From Sphagnum magellanicum (taxonomy: Eukaryota > Streptophyta > Sphagnopsida > Sphagnales > Sphagnaceae), in the NCBI GenBank assembly GCA_021904315.1, contig CM038911.1:3102501-3166500 (forward strand): a stretch of 64,000 bases of DNA, read 5' to 3'. The notes beneath the pieces were generated by a model. It was not told the origin of the DNA. It did no database searches and was given only the letters and a program-made list of their open reading frames with translations. Below, in pieces: positions 59,859 to 64,000 of this stretch; positions within the stretch are counted from its first letter, which is position 1; the number at the start of each line of letters is the position of its first letter. The position numbers and the translations under genes are program-made.

Positions 59859-61349
59859 ATAGAAAAAAAATTAATTTCTACTACTTGCAATTTCTCCTTG
59901 GTTTACAACATGTTTTTCTCTTCATGTTAAACATGTTGCTTCAATTCTTTAATCAATTTTGATATAACATATAGAAAACTTGACCATAACCTATCATCAA
60001 CCCAATACATGGTAATTACGTACTATGAATGATCACCACCCACAAACATTGACTTGAAGACAAAATTTTATCAACTTTCCCAAGTTCTACTTGCAAGTTT
60101 TACCTTCACCTTATCACACTTAGTTCTTGCTTCAATATGTATTGCGACCTACCTATCATTTAAAAGTACACAAACTTTTTTTTGTTCAAACTCTACTTAT
60201 ATTAAGCCTTTTTTAATCCCTTATATTCATTATTTCAATTAAAAAATGTATGACTAAGTAAGCAATGAGATTAAAACACTCTTGATATCACTTAAATATT
60301 ACATGTAGGTTTTTTTCTTAAAAAGAAGGAAGAACTAAAATTCAATTGATTGTGTGGCATGTTGCGATTTACAAAAATAACTTCAATCCTCACCTTCATA
60401 GTGCATAGTGCCTAAAGGTGAATGATGAGACTTTAAACTCGAGGATCAGCCAACATATTGTTTTCCGTTAATACCTTCAACACAATTGGGGACAAAATGT
60501 AGACTTATTGATTCTATGGCTAACTTAGTTGGGAAGTCATTAGTTTTCCAAGTTGCAACTTGTTGAAAAAGATGGTATTCATGGGCAATAAACACATAAG
60601 CTACTTAATTCCATTCAATTATATTGTTTTCAACATTAAAAAAAATGGTAAGTTCTAAAGTTATTGTGTCATTCAAAACCTTTTGTTTCTCATTCAAGAG
60701 TGCATAAATTTACATTCACCTTCAACATTTCAATTTTAATGCACAACTTGAAGTTCCATGATCCATTCTTTTCAGACTTTGGGCCAAGAACTTTGCAATT
60801 TTTTTCTTTTAAGATGTTAGGCTTTCCCAAGTCTTGACATTGCAAATTGTGCACTTCAAGCCTTATTATTCCATGAAATATTACAAGTCAACCATGCATT
60901 GTGTTTTTAAAATTATAACATCAACACAATATCCATTGAATTACAATATAAAAATTAATTGTGCTTGGAACTCATGTGAAACATATTACAAGATGGTGCG
61001 CCCCCAAAGGTTCACCACAAGGTAATGGGGTAAATGTTTTGATATTATGTGCTACAAAAGTCTATAAAGCCTTGGGTGTAATTGTTGGTTCCACACATTG
61101 GGATAAAAAAACATGTGAGAACTCTAAGATGGGACAATGATGAACTCAATATGTTAAGGTTAAAGTGAAATCAATTTGTGCAAACCAAGAGAAAAGGGTG
61201 ATTAATTGTATTGAGGGAAGATAATCTATTAATTAGTACAAATTAATGCATTGACAAGCCATCGATTCACAAAGTTCATCACAACTTGGACTTGTGAGGA
61301 ATCACTATTCTCTTCCCTTACAATATATTCTATAGATGGCAGCCTAGAA
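59859..61349. other. No recognisable gene
   Basis: AT-rich sequence. Its left part may hold upstream pieces of the zinc-finger unit (minus strand), but I cannot support any specific segment. Confidence 0.4.
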
Positions 61350-62550
61350 GGTAAAGGAGTCAAATATTTAAGAATCTAAGTTGGTTTCCATCTTCATCTT
61401 GAAGCTAACTTTGATAAACTCATTATTTCATTGAAATCCAAACTCATTGCATGGGTTAGTTGTAAGCTATCTTTGGAAAGAAAAATTCTAGTTTGAAACT
61501 AGACTATCTTAACTTTTATATGGTACATTGCAATTTGTTGGATTAATCCCAATCCATGTATGTGTGACCAATTGCATGAGATTTTTAACTTTTTCATTTG
61601 GGAAGAACTAAAGAGCAACCCATGGCTAAGGTCAAGTGGAATGTGTTCATAATGTTGATTAGTTATGGAGACTTTGGTATCACTAATCATAAGGCACACA
61701 TGAAGGTGTTCTTGACAAAATTATTAGTAAGAGGGCTATCCTTTAGGGGGAACCTTGCAAATAGTTATTGCAACATAGGGAAAAACAAATGTAAACTCCA
61801 AGTTGAAATTGGACCACAATGCACCCAAATATCAACTAGATTTTTGGACCCTCCAAATTGCAAAAAACTTAGTATAATGTTATAAGTTCTCTTATGAAAT
61901 ATACCTTAATAAGCTGGCAAAAATTATAAAACAACTATTTTTTGGAAATCATTTTATTTCTAATGATTTAAGTCCTCGCTTGGGTCCTGTATTTAAAAAC
62001 AAAAGGAGGGATTTCTCCAAAGTGGGTTGTAGCAAAATCAAAGACTTATGGGACTCTAAGAAAAGAATCTATAACTTGAAAGGATTAAGATCTTTGCATA
62101 TCACTAGAAACCCCTCCAATGTGGAGCCCTATAGGAAGTTACATTGGTTGTTTGATTTGGGGTGTTGTGGAAAACTTGCCATGGGACCTATGTGTGTGGC
62201 ATTAATCTCCAATTGTTTATTTAATCAATTATATGCCTTTTTTGGGGGTATTCTTCTAGAAGAGGGGCTAAAGGTATCCAACTTGGGTGCAAGATTTTGG
62301 AATTTCAGAGATCGTTATATTTTTCATCCAACAATTGGGCTTATAAGGTGATGATCAAATATCCCCAATCATTCAATACATCTAGCATAAGCCAAGGGTG
62401 ACAATTATGATTTAACTTACCTTCAACAAGGGTCTTTTAGTAGGAACCTAGTTAAAGTATATGGGGATTGATATCGTTTGCATGGTATGTAATTCCCAAA
62501 ATCAAAAATCATCACAACATTGTTTTATGGATTATCCTACATATGTAGTG
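61350..62550 (+). mobile_element. 5'-truncated LINE (L1-clade) remnant: end of reverse transcriptase and zf-RVT region
   Basis: Translations in order give GVKYLRI, VGFHLHLEANFDKLI, SLKSKLIAW and LSLERKILV, then FIWYIAICWINPNPCMCDQL (61350-61595). After a frame change come AKVKWNV, DFGITNHKAHMKVFLTKLLV (61620-61730) and a 123-codon frame (61980-62351, SKIKDLWDSKKRIYNLKGL). WYVIPKIKNHHNIVLWIILH lies near 62485-62545. These match the thumb and C-terminal zf-RVT part of plant L1-type LINE ORF2. The YADD catalytic part is missing upstream. Stops interrupt YLRI*VGF and ILV*N*TI, and there is at least one frameshift. A poly-A tail was not identified. The copy is old and inactive. Confidence 0.8.
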
Positions 62551-64000
62551 ACATGGAATTCTTTTCACAAGGTTTGGTGCAAATGGGGGCTTTTGGTTCA
62601 CTCATTAATTATTAGTGGCATATCATTATTGGTGACATGATCAAGAATAACAAAAATGTTTTTTTTTTCTTCTAACATTCATGTGGGTGGATTTTCTTGC
62701 AAACATTCCTTAGATATAATTTTTAGGACCTTTGTCCTTTTTATCTTTGGGTTAAAGGATATAATAAAAAAATTGATGGAATTTATTTTTTGATTAAGTT
62801 GTTAATTAAACATCATCGAACTTCTATTGTGGAGTTGAGATGGCTTCTTAGTGTACTTTTAACAAGCACAAGGTTACTATAGATCTTAGCAAACATATTA
62901 AAAAATAATTTTAGACTTGTTTGTCATTATAATGTCTTTGTTATGGGGGAAAACACCATCATTTGGTATTTGCTCCCTCTTTTTGATTTTTTTGAAATTT
63001 GTGATTAGTGAAGGGCAAGGTCAAGTAAACAACTCATTGTTCTTTGTTTTACAAATAACCATGAAAAAGTTTTATTGTATTAACAGTAGAATTTTATTTT
63101 ATGCAATAATTAACATGATAATAATATCTCAATATATATTTTAAATATTAAAAAACCCCATCTTAAAAGTAGATTTAAAAATGCATCTACATGCACAAGA
63201 TATTTGATCTTACAAAATGGGTTGCATGTAAATGAAATTTTGATTGAATTTTTCTTTTAGTTATTGGGGCTTTAAAAGATACTTATGTATTGTCAAATTA
63301 TGCATGTTATAATCAGAATGTATCAAAATTTTAATATGGAGTACATTTGAACACCATATTGACCCCATCAATTTCAAACATAGTTTCAACCTATTTTACA
63401 ATACCAAAGTTGTTGAAAATTTGTATCCAATTTTCCATAAACTAAATGTAATGACCTATTTTTTCATATTTTTACTTCAAGATCTTTTGAATTTACTTTC
63501 TTGTGTCCATATCAAAAAATGTTTCATTTTAAAATTGGATTTTGGGTTGACTATTTTTTTTTGGTTTATTTTACCTTTGACACCTAATTGTATTATTCCT
63601 TTCACATTTTTTGGGACTTGATTTTGACTTTATAAACGATGCCAAAAATTACATCAAAGTGATAAAAGTCCTAGGATTAGGAGGATTCACTTGCAATTAA
63701 ATTTTTTTTTAATCATTTAAATGTCATAACTCCCTAATAAAAATAACTCTAGTGTATGTTGAAAAAGGCCATGAACTTTATTTTTGGATGAACCTTCCTT
63801 CACTATAGCAAAAATATAAAAAATCTTTAGCCAATATATTATAAGATGGCATGGGTTTTCCAAGCCTACACCATGGAAGACTAATGTTTTTTTGGTGCTT
63901 AACCATATTCATCATGATTGGCTAATCATCATGATTGGTCCATGTGTTGTTTTTATTCTTAACTACAAAAAGCAAAATGCAAACAATAAAGTTTATGGGT
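62551..64000. other. No recognisable gene
   Basis: AT-rich sequence to the right edge. It may begin with the LINE 3' untranslated region. Frames at 62917-63144 and 63421-63621 are hydrophobic chance frames. Confidence 0.45.

Overview
This window is nuclear DNA of a land plant, most likely a gymnosperm. The evidence is a few intron-bearing plant genes separated by tens of kilobases of AT-rich, repeat-filled sequence, conifer-like LINE reverse-transcriptase remains, CACTA transposons, interstitial telomere-like repeats and CCTACC/CCTAGG-type repeats. The species is an inference. No prokaryotic features, CRISPR arrays or rRNA genes were seen.

Two host genes look whole. At 3480-4428 (+) is a two-exon germin-like protein with perfect cupin metal-binding motifs. 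At 51643-48140 (-) is a seven-exon WSD-type wax ester synthase/diacylglycerol acyltransferase of 551 residues with an intact HHxxxDG active site. The germin promoter, including its TATA box, recurs as an inverted copy at the left edge of the window, which suggests a head-to-head germin-like gene pair cut by the window boundary.

Between 6381 and 7738 (+) lies a decayed but intron-retaining copy of a SUVR-type histone H3K9 methyltransferase (pre-SET, SET and post-SET). From about 7.8 to 34 kb the window is a mosaic of mobile elements. It holds three copies of an approximately 800-bp LTR-like repeat (R1), two copies of a second repeat (R2), two complete CACTA miniature elements with 3-bp target duplications, a further CACTA end, tRNA-derived SINE-like heads, a 25-bp satellite and a 72-bp tandem array. 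Among them are coding-like fragments on the minus strand. One set (14.5-16.0 kb) resembles an N4/N6-type DNA methyltransferase fold. Others (29.9-30.2 kb and 59.4-59.9 kb) share a Cys/His zinc-binding motif. These fragments are the best candidates for something undescribed: a dispersed plant element family with methyltransferase-like and zinc-finger parts.

From 34 to 48 kb there is mostly AT-rich sequence without recognisable genes, apart from a small RPA70N-like fragment near 42.4 kb. The wax synthase promoter region (51.7-54.0 kb) is dense in microsatellites and carries a terminal-inverted-repeat element whose first part is triplicated. From 54 to 64 kb there are telomere-like and CCTAGG-type degenerate repeats, one zinc-finger fragment and, at 61.35-62.55 kb, a 5'-truncated, broken LINE.
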